Part shown: piece by piece, positions 45,143 to 53,668 of the stretch
How the letters are laid out: the number at the start of each line of letters is the position of its first letter
Numbering within the stretch: the first letter of the stretch is position 1
Assembly (NCBI GenBank): GCA_005405945.1
Contig: BJHW01000001.1
Coordinates: forward strand, 186,001-250,000
Source of the DNA: Streptomyces violaceusniger
GTDB lineage: Bacteria; Actinomycetota; Actinomycetes; Streptomycetales; Streptomycetaceae
DNA length: 64,000 nt
Reading direction: 5' to 3'
The notes under the pieces: generated by a model
Seen by the model: the letters and a program-made list of their open reading frames with translations, nothing else
Databases searched by the model: none
Told to the model about the DNA's origin: nothing
Translations under genes and position numbers: made by a program

Positions 45143-46156
45143 TCAGCGGAAGAGCTGTTCCTCGCCGAACGGCTCCTGTCCGGCAGCGTGCTCCTCGATC
45201 ACGTCGTCGGTCTGGAGCACCCGGCCGTCGCGGATCAGCAGCGGTGCCGGGTGGCCCGCGTTGACCCATTGCAGGCGGCCCGTTGCGGTGTCCAGGCGCA
45301 TCATCTGCGCGGTGACGAAGCGATCGGGACCGAACTGCCCGGCGATCGCCCGGTCCATGAACGCGTAGATCTCGGCCAGGTCGACGTCGGCGCGCCTGGC
45401 GTGGCGGTAGGCGCCGATGGCGATGGTGGTCATCGCGGCGGCCCCGAGATCGTGGCCCATCGCATCGATCATGGCCACGTGCAGGACGCTTTCCTTGAGG
45501 GCGTAGTCGAAACTGTCGCCGGCGATGCGGTAGGCGGGTTCGAGGATCCCGGCCACCGCGACCTGCGGGACGGACATGGCCGGCGGGGGCAGCAGGGACC
45601 ACTGGATCTCGGCGGCCACGCTCATCGGTTCGCGACGCCGGGCCTGGAAGAACTGGTCGGTGTAGGTGTGCTTGGTGACCAGGATGTCGGCGACCAGGCT
45701 GGCCAGCCTGCGCAGCAGCCGTCGGTCGTCGTCGACGACGGTGTCCAGGGTGAGGGCCAGCACCCCGACCTGGTCACTGCCGTCCAGCAACGGCAGGTAC
45801 ATCCGGACGCTGCCATCGTCGTGCGCTACCTCGACGGGAGCCGCCGTCAGGAAGGCCTCCCCGGCGTGGGAGTCGCTGATCAGCTCGGGTCCGGCGACCA
45901 CCAGTCTCCGGCCCGGCAACGGAGCGAGCGCCAGCTGGGCGTAGTCCTGCAAAAGGATGGAGACGTCACGGTCCCCGACTTTGGCCACCACTTCCGCGAT
46001 CAGCGGAGCGATCAGCTGCGGCGGCATCTCGTGGGCCCGGTCCAGCAGCGCCCCCAGCAGGCGCTCGCCGAATCCCTCCGACCGGTCCACCATGCCCCTG
46101 CCGGGGCTCCCGCTCACCTTCAGGCCATAGCCGCAGGGTGCCCCAGCCACTGGCAC
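45143..46156 (-). CDS. PP2C-type (SpoIIE/RsbU) serine phosphatase, C-terminally truncated
   Basis: 337 aa. An N-terminal GAF-like sensor region (to about residue 170; VRMYLPLLDGSDQVGVLALT) precedes an SpoIIE phosphatase domain with EIQWSLLPP, GDSFDYAL, MIDAMGHDLGAAAM and WVNAGHPAPLLI. The sequence stops at EPFGEEQLFR, where family members continue about 50 residues more to a final Asp-containing strand. It is thus truncated, or shortened by an unseen frameshift. Starts at 46117 or 46093 are also possible. Phosphatases of this kind act on anti-sigma-factor antagonists. Confidence 0.8.
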   Translation of the reverse strand: MPVAGAPCGYGLKVSGSPGRGMVDRSEGFGERLLGALLDRAHEMPPQLIAPLIAEVVAKVGDRDVSILLQDYAQLALAPLPGRRLVVAGPELISDSHAGEAFLTAAPVEVAHDDGSVRMYLPLLDGSDQVGVLALTLDTVVDDDRRLLRRLASLVADILVTKHTYTDQFFQARRREPMSVAAEIQWSLLPPPAMSVPQVAVAGILEPAYRIAGDSFDYALKESVLHVAMIDAMGHDLGAAAMTTIAIGAYRHARRADVDLAEIYAFMDRAIAGQFGPDRFVTAQMMRLDTATGRLQWVNAGHPAPLLIRDGRVLQTDDVIEEHAAGQEPFGEEQLFR

Positions 46157-46329
46157 AGCCGGTCCATTACGCCAACGGCGGCCACGTCAGGTGACCCGGC
46201 GTCGAGGCGTGAGGGCTCGGCTCTTCTCGAGCTTCATCGCATCCCTGCTCTTCCAGGAATACGTACCGTTCCCCGATCGTATGGTTTCGCCTACCAGCGC
46301 CCGCCCGGGCGGAGCGGTGGTCTTTCAAT

Positions 46330-46677
46330 GTGGGCGTGACCTATCTCTCCCGCGGCCTGGCGGCCGCCGCGCCGACCGTGTCCCTCCTGGCCGCTGGGGC
46401 TCCCGTTGCCGTCCCGGCGGACGCCAGGCCGGCAGAGATCGACTGTCCCGACGGCTACGTGTGCATCTACCCCGAGATCGGCTTCGGCGGGCAGCCGTGG
46501 GTGAAGCGGGCCGTCGACGGCAGTGTGAAGGACCTGCCCTCCGCCATCCGCGACCGCGGCAGCTCAGTTACGGACCGGGGGCCATGCGGCGCCATGGCGT
46601 CAACACCCCGGCCACACAGGGGCCAGCTCCAGGGCCCGAAGGGGGTCAGCGGCACCTCCGCCCCGGCTTCCAGATGA
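46330..46677 (+). CDS. Secreted peptidase-inhibitor I36-like protein, C-terminus probably frameshifted
   Basis: A signal-peptide-like start (hydrophobic LAAAAPTVSLLAAGAPVAVP with an AxA site) is followed by CPDGYVCIYPEIGFGGQPWV and KDLPSAIRDRGSS, the gamma-crystallin-like I36 inhibitor pattern of Streptomyces (SMPI relatives). After GSSV the sequence loses family character (Pro/Gly/Thr-rich), suggesting a frame break near 46565. The GTG at 46330 is the only reasonable start. Divergent from the phosphatase gene. Confidence 0.6.
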   Translation: MGVTYLSRGLAAAAPTVSLLAAGAPVAVPADARPAEIDCPDGYVCIYPEIGFGGQPWVKRAVDGSVKDLPSAIRDRGSSVTDRGPCGAMASTPRPHRGQLQGPKGVSGTSAPASR

Positions 46678-46789
46678 CCACCGCACCGGAGCACCCGGGT
46701 CATGCCGCGGCGGAACCGCTCCCGCGCCATGACCTTCCCACTGCCGACCGGACTCCTCGACGCCGCCGATCGCCCCGGCCTCCGAGCGA

Positions 46790-46970
46790 GCCAGGAAGGC
46801 GCGTCAGCGGCCGCAACGCCGTTCATCAGCTTCTACACTCCGCAGGGCATGCTGACGCTGGCCCGCGAAGCGGGCTTCCAGGACGCCCGGCATGTGCCGG
46901 AAGCTCCCCTCGCCCGACCGCTACTTCGCCAGTCGCGGAGAGGACTTGGCGGTGGCAAGCACCTGACGAG
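46790..46970 (+). pseudogene. SAM-dependent methyltransferase C-terminal remnant
   Basis: TPFISFYTPQGMLTLAREAG then FQDARHV in one frame and DRYFASRGEDLAVAST plus stop in another. Together they match the last ~60 residues of class I methyltransferases common in Streptomyces. The catalytic SAM-binding half is missing. It converges on the polyketide cluster's last gene. Confidence 0.6.
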
Positions 46971-47018
46971 GCATCGTATCGGTGGCTCGTCAGGTGTCGC
47001 AGTGCTCGGCGGACGTGG

Positions 47019-48356
47019 TCACCGTGAAGCGCGACCGGCAGAGAGAGCCGAGAGCAGGATCCGTGGGGTCAGTACGGATGCCGGGCCCTTGGCAAGGGTG
47101 AAGACATCCACGAAAGCACGTGCGACATGGGGATCGACAACCGCGGCGCGCAACACCCAGTCGGCGTAGGCGTTCCCCAGGCGTGCCGCAGCCGATAGGG
47201 GCGGACCTACGACGGCTGGATGCTGAAGGTCGTCGTTGACCGACTGAGTCCAGGCCGCGTCGGCCGCCCGCGAGACGGCGCGCTGCACGCGGCGCGCGGA
47301 GCCCGGGCGGTCGCCGAGGCGCGCCAAGCACTCCCGGAAGGCGACGATGCCCAGGGCCGCGACGGTCATGCCGTGTGCATGGGCCGGGTTGAGGGTACAG
47401 GCGGCGTCGCCGACCACCACGAGGCCCTCCGGCCATGTCGGCAGCCGGTCCAGGCGCGGACGGCGGTTGACCATGCCGCGGAAGCCACGTATACGTCCCA
47501 GGGGGGTGGCCGCCGACATCAGATCGTGCAGCGCCGGGTGAGCAAGCCCCTTGGCGTACGCCATGAACTCGCCCTCTTCCAAGGGGGGCTCGGTGCCGCG
47601 CATGCCCATGAGGGTGAGACTCCACCGGTCGCCCTCCAGCGGCAGGACCACTCCGCCCATCGCGGCGCCGGTGGGGTCCCCGGCGATGCTCACGACGGGT
47701 GCGAGGGGGCCGGTCGCCTGGTCGGCGCGGAAGAGCCGGGTGGCGTAGGCGGTTCCCACGTCCACCACCTCCTCGGGGACAGGGGGCAGGCCGAGGCCGT
47801 CGAGCCAATCGCCGATACGCGTCGAGCGGCCGGTGGCAACGGCCACGCGATCCGCTTCGATGTGGCCCCGCTCGCCATTGCCGCGCCCTTGGACCAAGGC
47901 GCCGGTCACCCGGGAGGCGTTCCCGGTGAGTTCCACCACATCCGTGTTCTGGAGGACGGTGATGCGCTCGTCGTGCAGGACTTGCTCGCGCACCGCCCAG
48001 TCGACCAGGTCCCTGCTGCAGCACAGGATGAATTCGCTGTGTCGGGTACGAGGGATCCAGCCGTGCTTGGTGTGCACCGCGACCTCGGCCGGCATCTCCA
48101 CCCGGCGTGCACCGGCCGCGAGCAGCATGGCGAGGGTGCCGGGGATCACAGACTCCATGGCCCGCACCCCAGTGCCCAGGAACAGGTGGGTGTGGCGCGC
48201 GTGCGGCATGCCCTTGCGCGCCTGCGGGCCCTCGGGATACGCATCACGTTCCACCACAGTGACCTTGCCCATACGGGCCGCGAGGACACGCGCCGCCAGC
48301 AACCCTGCGAGTCCCCCGCCGAGCACCAGCCCGTGCCGTCCGCTAAAGGCAGGCAT
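47019..48356 (-). CDS. FAD-dependent monooxygenase/oxidoreductase (PKS tailoring)
   Basis: 445 aa. FAD-binding GLVLGGGLAGLLAARVLAAR at the N-terminus. A middle DRVAVATGRSTRIGDWL carries the GxGxxxR-like region, and the second FAD motif is GLVVVGDAACTLNPAHAHGM. This is the class A flavin monooxygenase/geranylgeranyl-reductase-like group that often tailors polyketides. Its start overlaps the AMP-ligase-like stop by 14 bases. It is the last gene of the polyketide transcript in this window. Confidence 0.85.
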   Translation of the reverse strand: MPAFSGRHGLVLGGGLAGLLAARVLAARMGKVTVVERDAYPEGPQARKGMPHARHTHLFLGTGVRAMESVIPGTLAMLLAAGARRVEMPAEVAVHTKHGWIPRTRHSEFILCCSRDLVDWAVREQVLHDERITVLQNTDVVELTGNASRVTGALVQGRGNGERGHIEADRVAVATGRSTRIGDWLDGLGLPPVPEEVVDVGTAYATRLFRADQATGPLAPVVSIAGDPTGAAMGGVVLPLEGDRWSLTLMGMRGTEPPLEEGEFMAYAKGLAHPALHDLMSAATPLGRIRGFRGMVNRRPRLDRLPTWPEGLVVVGDAACTLNPAHAHGMTVAALGIVAFRECLARLGDRPGSARRVQRAVSRAADAAWTQSVNDDLQHPAVVGPPLSAAARLGNAYADWVLRAAVVDPHVARAFVDVFTLAKGPASVLTPRILLSALSAGRASR

Positions 48357-49668
48357 ACCTGGCTCCTTTCACGGCGCGCCGCGCGGGGCCATGCGCCGAG
48401 GCGATCTCAACAGTTCCGTCTTCCCTGACCCGGCCGTACCGTCCTGAGCGCCGCAGCACGGACCCGTCGGCCGTACCGGGGCCGTGTGCGATCGCGCGGA
48501 TGATGTCACAGGGCAGGGCGTCACCCGTGGCGCACACCTCGCCGGTGCCGCCATGTGGCACGAGGAGGCCGTCGGGGCTCAGCACCCGCACCCGGACGCC
48601 CGGTGCGGGACGTCCGACGTTCAGCCACGGTGGGCAGTGTGGGTCGATGTCGGGTGCTCCGGCGTGCGCTTGGTCATGTGCCACCCGCCGCGTCGTCCAC
48701 GGCAACACACCACCCACCGGTGTGAATTCGCACCACAGCCGGACTGCGGGCAACAGCGCGAAGTGCCGCTCGGCGAGGCAAGGCGGACAGGGATCGCCCA
48801 TGAGCACGATGACGCGGGGGACCTGCCCCGTCCCCGCGCTCACCACACCATCCAGGAACCTGGCGTACTCACGCGGGCTGAACACGGCGGCGTCAGCCCG
48901 CAAGGTGAGGGGCCCAGGCATCTGTTCGTGGCGGAATCCCGTATGGAAGGTGCCACCGGTGGCGAACGCCCACCACAGGGCGGACAGGCTTCTCGCTCCC
49001 ATCGGCGGCTCGTGCGCCACCACGGTCATCGTGCCTCCGCCCGAACCGCGGGGACGGGCGGACAGTGCGATCGACCACGCCCGATGGTCGATCAGTTGTG
49101 CGTCATGGTCGGTGCTGTCCTCGTCCGCGCCGAACAGATGCGCCCCCTCCAGAGGGCCTGACCGAGGCAACGAACGGTCCACTCGCATCGCGCCGATCCG
49201 CTGCCACGTCTCCTCGTCGAGGACGATGACACGGCCCCGCTCCATCCACGCCGCCACGACGGAGGATCCACACAGCACCAGACGGGCACCGACCAGCCGG
49301 GCCAGCCGTTGGAACGCGTCACGGGACGTGTGCAAAGGGGCCGGCACACACACCCCTCCGGCTTTGAGGACCGCGAGTTGTGCCACTGTTGCCCGGCGGT
49401 GATCCGAGCAGTGGATGAGCACCGGGTCGCCCAGTTGCACACCGTTGCCGATGAGAGCCGAGGCGAGTTGCGCCGCCCGCATCTCGGCCCGGCCATAGGC
49501 GAGTTCGTAGGGTCCGTCCTTCACTGCGACGGCTCCAGGGCTGCGACGGGCCGTTCGGGCGAAGACGGTGTCCAGTGTGTTCGCCGCAGTCTCGGTCCGC
49601 TGCGGACGGTCCGGTGCGGGCCGGAGTGGACGCATGCCGGCCTCGGCTATCCCTCGATCAGTGATCAC
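48343..49668 (-). CDS. AMP-binding (acyl-adenylating-like) protein lacking canonical motifs
   Basis: 441 aa from the GTG at 49668 (AGAGGGAC upstream). N-terminal ANL-fold features are clear: VAVKDGPYELAYGRAEMRAA, LGDPVLIHCSDHRRATVAQL and AGGVCVPAPLH. The P-loop normally read as TSGTTGxPK is replaced by ALSARPRGSGGGTMTVVAHE. The GEVCATGDAL region retains the late core motif, but the catalytic Lys domain is mostly absent, the protein being about 60-100 aa short. It may be non-catalytic or highly divergent. Located within the polyketide operon. Confidence 0.65.
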   Translation of the reverse strand: MITDRGIAEAGMRPLRPAPDRPQRTETAANTLDTVFARTARRSPGAVAVKDGPYELAYGRAEMRAAQLASALIGNGVQLGDPVLIHCSDHRRATVAQLAVLKAGGVCVPAPLHTSRDAFQRLARLVGARLVLCGSSVVAAWMERGRVIVLDEETWQRIGAMRVDRSLPRSGPLEGAHLFGADEDSTDHDAQLIDHRAWSIALSARPRGSGGGTMTVVAHEPPMGARSLSALWWAFATGGTFHTGFRHEQMPGPLTLRADAAVFSPREYARFLDGVVSAGTGQVPRVIVLMGDPCPPCLAERHFALLPAVRLWCEFTPVGGVLPWTTRRVAHDQAHAGAPDIDPHCPPWLNVGRPAPGVRVRVLSPDGLLVPHGGTGEVCATGDALPCDIIRAIAHGPGTADGSVLRRSGRYGRVREDGTVEIASAHGPARRAVKGARYACL

Positions 49669-49738
49669 ACAGTCCCTCTGTTCTGCCGATAGCGTGCGGA
49701 GCGTCGGGGTCGTCAGTCGTGACGTTCAACAGGTGCGT

Positions 49739-50350
49739 TCAGAAGACGAAATCGCAGTCGAGAGAGCCGCTCTCGGCCCTCTCCGGCCAGGTGGTGAAGC
49801 GCCGCAGCCCGTAGAGCAGCGGCCTCGGTGCGCACAGCGCGGTCACCGTGGAGACCTTGCCCATGATCACGGCGTGGTCGCCCACGGTCTGGTCGCTGAT
49901 CACTGAGCAGTCGGCGATGGCGTGCGCCGTCCGGTGGAGGTGGGGCCCCGCCGTACCCGTGCCGCCCCGCCACGCGACGTGCTCGAAGCGGTCCTGGGTA
50001 CCCGACGCGAACAGTTCGGCGACGGGCTGACCTTGTACGGGTATCAGATTGACCGCGAAAGTACCGCTGAAGCGCACCGCCTCGAGGGTGAGGCTGGCGG
50101 AGTTCAGACAGACCAGGAGCACGGGTGGATCCAGAGAGACACTGCACAACGAACTGCAGGTCATGCCCCGGGGCCTGCCGTCGGCGGTGATCGATGTGAC
50201 GATGCAGACCCCGGTGGGGAAGCCGGCCATGAAGGGACGGATGTCGGCGGCGGAGTCCTGGACGGTGGCACTCAGTCGGAGGGGCTCCGGGCAGACTGGA
50301 GCGTGCGACTCGGCGTCGGTGTGCTGTGTGCACACACGCTTTGACTTCAC
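49739..50350 (-). CDS. Flavin reductase (HpaC-like)
   Basis: 203 aa from a GTG at 50350 with AGGAGG 8 bases upstream. Flavin reductase-like landmarks: FMAGFPTGVCIVTSITADGR, GMTCSSLCSVSLDPPVLLVC, FAVNLIPVQGQPVAELFAS and GDHAVIMGKVSTVTALC. It would supply reduced flavin to a two-component monooxygenase or halogenase. No such oxygenase lies in the window, so the partner should be further along the cluster or elsewhere. Confidence 0.87.
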   Translation of the reverse strand: MKSKRVCTQHTDAESHAPVCPEPLRLSATVQDSAADIRPFMAGFPTGVCIVTSITADGRPRGMTCSSLCSVSLDPPVLLVCLNSASLTLEAVRFSGTFAVNLIPVQGQPVAELFASGTQDRFEHVAWRGGTGTAGPHLHRTAHAIADCSVISDQTVGDHAVIMGKVSTVTALCAPRPLLYGLRRFTTWPERAESGSLDCDFVF

Positions 50351-50399
50351 AACAGGTACCTCCTGACGGTAGGGGCGTGAGTCGCGCGAGGTCCCCGCT

Positions 50400-51191
50400 T
50401 CACACCACCTCGCGGAACGGGGCGGCGCGTGCGGAGGCGGAAGAGCCGATAACATGCTGGATCTCCTCGACGAGCACTTCACCGAGCCTGGCGAAAGCGT
50501 CGTCCAGGAAGTGGAAATGTCCTCCGGGGAAGATCCGTTGGCGCAGTTCCCCGGTCGTCTCGCGCCCCCAGGCGCCCAGCTCGGCCAGGGGTGCCAGCGG
50601 GTCGGAGGTCGCACTCATGGCGGTCAGCGCAGCGGTGAGCCGACGGCGGCCGGGTGCCGGCCGGTAGGACGCGAGGGCCCGCAGGTCGGATCGTAGGAGG
50701 CGTAGGAAGCGTTCCCGGAAGCCGGGCACTTCGTCGATCCGCGCGGGAATGCCCCCCATCTCCTTCAGTCTCTTCATGAGGTGGTCGTCCGCCATGTCGG
50801 GATGCAGCCTTCCGGCCACTTCACGCGCATTGGGGGCCGGTCTTCCGGAGACACCGACCCAGACGGGTGCTGTGCCCCCGTCCTCCAGGCAGCGCGCGGT
50901 CTCTGCCGCGACCAGGGCTCCCAGACTGTGCCCGAAGAGTGCCAGCGGTGGCCCCGTGGCCCATGGCTCGACGGCCTCCGCGGCCGTCTCCGCGAGCCGT
51001 GCCATGCTCTCCAGAGGCGCCTCGGCATGCCGCTTACCCCGGCCGGGGAGGTCGAGCAGGAGCAGTTCCCAGTCGTGTGGAAGGTGGTGGATCAGCGGGT
51101 GGTAGGCGGCGGCCGAGCCGCCCGCATGGTGGATGACGACCAGACGAAGCACGGGGTCATCGAGGCGCCGGGGCCTTACGAAAGCATTCAT
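50400..51191 (-). CDS. Type II thioesterase
   Basis: 263-aa alpha/beta hydrolase. Oxyanion start VVIHHAGGSAAAYHPL, nucleophile GHSLG, Asp in SATSDPLAPL and His in GGHFHFLDD are all present. Type II thioesterases clear misloaded acyl groups from PKS carrier proteins. The ATG overlaps the stop of the KS-ACP gene (ATGA), so it is translated with the synthase. No type I thioesterase domain is seen in the visible modules. Confidence 0.92.
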   Translation of the reverse strand: MNAFVRPRRLDDPVLRLVVIHHAGGSAAAYHPLIHHLPHDWELLLLDLPGRGKRHAEAPLESMARLAETAAEAVEPWATGPPLALFGHSLGALVAAETARCLEDGGTAPVWVGVSGRPAPNAREVAGRLHPDMADDHLMKRLKEMGGIPARIDEVPGFRERFLRLLRSDLRALASYRPAPGRRRLTAALTAMSATSDPLAPLAELGAWGRETTGELRQRIFPGGHFHFLDDAFARLGEVLVEEIQHVIGSSASARAAPFREVV

Positions 51192-53668
51192 GCCGACGGC
51201 TCCCGTTCCGCCTCATCGCCACGGAGGGTGACGCTTGCGGCCAGTTTGCTGATCATCTCCGCCAGGGGCAGATCGAGAGGCAGTTCCTCCGGGGTGAGGC
51301 CGACGTGGAAGCGCTCCTCCACCTTGGTGATGAACAGCGTGGAGGTGAAGGAGTCGCCGCCCGCGTCCAGGAACGACCTCTCCGGGTCGAGTTCCCCGGT
51401 CTCCTGGAGCACCTCGCGGAGCTCGGCCAGGAGATAGGCCTCCATCTCGGCGGGAGACAGCGAGGCCAAGGAGACGGGCACGCCGGTGGCGGCGGGTGCC
51501 CCGAGGCCGGACGTGCCCGCATCGGGCGCCGCCGCGTCCGCCCCCCAGTGTGGTTCCTCGATCCAGTAGCGCCTGCGGCGGAACGGGTACGTCGGCAGGT
51601 CGCTCAGCAGCCGCGCTCCCGGGGCGCGGAGCCGGTCCCAGCGCAGCTCCGCGCCGAAGGTGAACAGCGCGGCGGCGGCGTCCAGCAGCGGTGCCACCGG
51701 GTTCCGCTCCCCGCTCTCCAGGGGCATGGACACGGTGGGGCCGCCCGCGACCGCCCACTCCAGGGTCGCCGCCACTCCCGCGGCGTCGGCGTCCCGGCGT
51801 ACCTCGACCGTGAGGCCCAGACCGTGGATCATGTCCGCCAGCGTCTCCACGGATCCGGATCCGTCCGGCTCGGCTGGGGAAGGGGCAGTGCCTTCCCCGG
51901 CGAGGGCGGGGAAGGCACTGGCCCACCCGGTGACAACCCTGTCGAGCGCCGCCTGGTCCTCGCCCACGCGGAGAACGATCGTCCGCAGCGGCGGCACTGG
52001 ATCGGTCGGTGCGGCCAATGCGTTGTCCAGCGCCTCCGTCAGCTCGGTGGCGTCCGCGCCCGTGACCGCCAGCCGATGACCGAAAGCGGCCCGTCCGGCC
52101 CGCAGGGTGTGACAGATGGACGAGACGGACGTGGCGTCAGCCGTTGTCAGGCACGCCCGGACGGCAGCGGCGAGTTCGGTCAGCGCCGAGTGGTCCCTCG
52201 CCGAGAGTGCCAGCACCTCCCTGGTGGCGCGGCCCTCCTGGGTCGGCTCGAGCGGCGCGGCCGGTTCGTAGGCCTCCAGTACGGCGTGCACGTTGGTGCC
52301 GCTCATACCGAAGGAATTGATTCCCGCTACCCTCCGGGGTAGCTCCGCGGGCCAGAGGCGATGCTGACGGGGCACCGTGAAGTTCATGCGGTCCCACGCG
52401 ATGTGGGGGTTCAGCTTGCCGTCGTCCGGCGAGGCGGCGGCCGGTATCTCCCCGTGCCGCAGCATCAGCACCGTCTTGATCAGGCTCGCCACGCCGGAGG
52501 CGGCTTCCAAATGGCCGATACGCGACTTGACGCTGCCCAGTGCGAGCGGGATCCCGCGGTCGCGCACCGCCTCTCCGACGACCGCGTCCAGCGCGCCCAT
52601 CTCGATCGGGTCGCCCAGAGCGGTGCCGGTGCCGTGCGCCTCGATCCAGCCCAGATCCGCCGCTTGGACGCCCGCGTCCGCGAGCGCCGCCGCGATCACT
52701 TCCTGCTGGGCGGGGCCGTTCGGCGCGGTGAGGCCGGAAGCCGCGCCGTCGTGCCCCATCGCCGTGCCCCGTACGACAGCGAGCACGGGGCGGCCCTCGC
52801 GCTCAGCGTCCGCCAGCCGCATCAGGATGAGAGCCCCGACACCCTCGCCGCGCCCGTAGCCGTCGGCCGAGGCGAGGAAGGCCTTGGATCGCCCTTCGGG
52901 CGAAAGCGCCCTCGCCTGGCTCAGCGACACCATCAGGTCGGCGGACAGCAACAGGTTGGATCCGCAGACCAGCGCGTAGCGACACTCATGGCCGCGCAGT
53001 CCGCGCACGGCCAGGTGCAGTGCGGTCAGGGAGGAGGAGCAGGCGGTGTCGACGCTGACCGCCGGGCCGGAGAAGCCCATCACGTAGCTGATCCGACCGG
53101 CTCCGAAGCACAGCCCTCCGCCGGTGGTGTAGTACGGGTCGATCCGGCTCGCGTCCCCCCGGTCCTTGAGCCGCTCGGTGTATTCGGAGGCCATTATTCC
53201 CAGGTAGACCCCGACGTCGAGCCGGTCCGACCGGTGCACGGCGATACCGGCCCTCTCCAGAGCCTCCCACGACACCTCCAGGAGCATGCGCTGCTGCGGG
53301 TCGAGAAGCCTGGCCTCACGCCGTGAGATCCCGAAGAACTCCGCGTCGAAATGGGCGATGTCATTGAGGAAGCCCGCGCGGTCGACGTAGGAGCGGCCCG
53401 GCTTGCCGGGCGTGGGGTCGTACACGGCACGCAGCCCGGGGCGGTCCTCGGGGAGGCCGGAGAGCGCTACTCCATCCCCACGCAGAAAGTCCCAGTACTC
53501 CTCGGGTGAACTCAGGTCCGGGGGGAGACGCAGCCCCATGCCGACCACGGCCAGCGGGGCGTGCTTCTCCTCCTCCAACTCGCGGATCCGTTCCCGAAGC
53601 CGCCGGGACAGACGGAGCTGGTCTTCCATCAACGTGCGTATCTCCGCGGGGTCCATCGTGTCCGTCAT
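51188..53668 (-). CDS. Type I polyketide synthase, KS-ACP module without AT
   Basis: 826 aa. An N-terminal coiled docking helix (LMEDQLRLSRRLRERIREL) precedes the KS (residues about 50-470), with active Cys in DTACSSS at about residue 210 and both His motifs (EAHGTG, GHLEA). A degraded linker follows and ends in DLPTYPFRRRRYWIEEPHW, the sequence normally found after an AT domain. No GHSxG acyltransferase motif exists. The ACP carries its phosphopantetheine Ser in GGDSFTS at about residue 773. It overlaps the upstream synthase gene by 4 bases. Confidence 0.9.
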   Translation of the reverse strand: MTDTMDPAEIRTLMEDQLRLSRRLRERIRELEEEKHAPLAVVGMGLRLPPDLSSPEEYWDFLRGDGVALSGLPEDRPGLRAVYDPTPGKPGRSYVDRAGFLNDIAHFDAEFFGISRREARLLDPQQRMLLEVSWEALERAGIAVHRSDRLDVGVYLGIMASEYTERLKDRGDASRIDPYYTTGGGLCFGAGRISYVMGFSGPAVSVDTACSSSLTALHLAVRGLRGHECRYALVCGSNLLLSADLMVSLSQARALSPEGRSKAFLASADGYGRGEGVGALILMRLADAEREGRPVLAVVRGTAMGHDGAASGLTAPNGPAQQEVIAAALADAGVQAADLGWIEAHGTGTALGDPIEMGALDAVVGEAVRDRGIPLALGSVKSRIGHLEAASGVASLIKTVLMLRHGEIPAAASPDDGKLNPHIAWDRMNFTVPRQHRLWPAELPRRVAGINSFGMSGTNVHAVLEAYEPAAPLEPTQEGRATREVLALSARDHSALTELAAAVRACLTTADATSVSSICHTLRAGRAAFGHRLAVTGADATELTEALDNALAAPTDPVPPLRTIVLRVGEDQAALDRVVTGWASAFPALAGEGTAPSPAEPDGSGSVETLADMIHGLGLTVEVRRDADAAGVAATLEWAVAGGPTVSMPLESGERNPVAPLLDAAAALFTFGAELRWDRLRAPGARLLSDLPTYPFRRRRYWIEEPHWGADAAAPDAGTSGLGAPAATGVPVSLASLSPAEMEAYLLAELREVLQETGELDPERSFLDAGGDSFTSTLFITKVEERFHVGLTPEELPLDLPLAEMISKLAASVTLRGDEAEREPSA

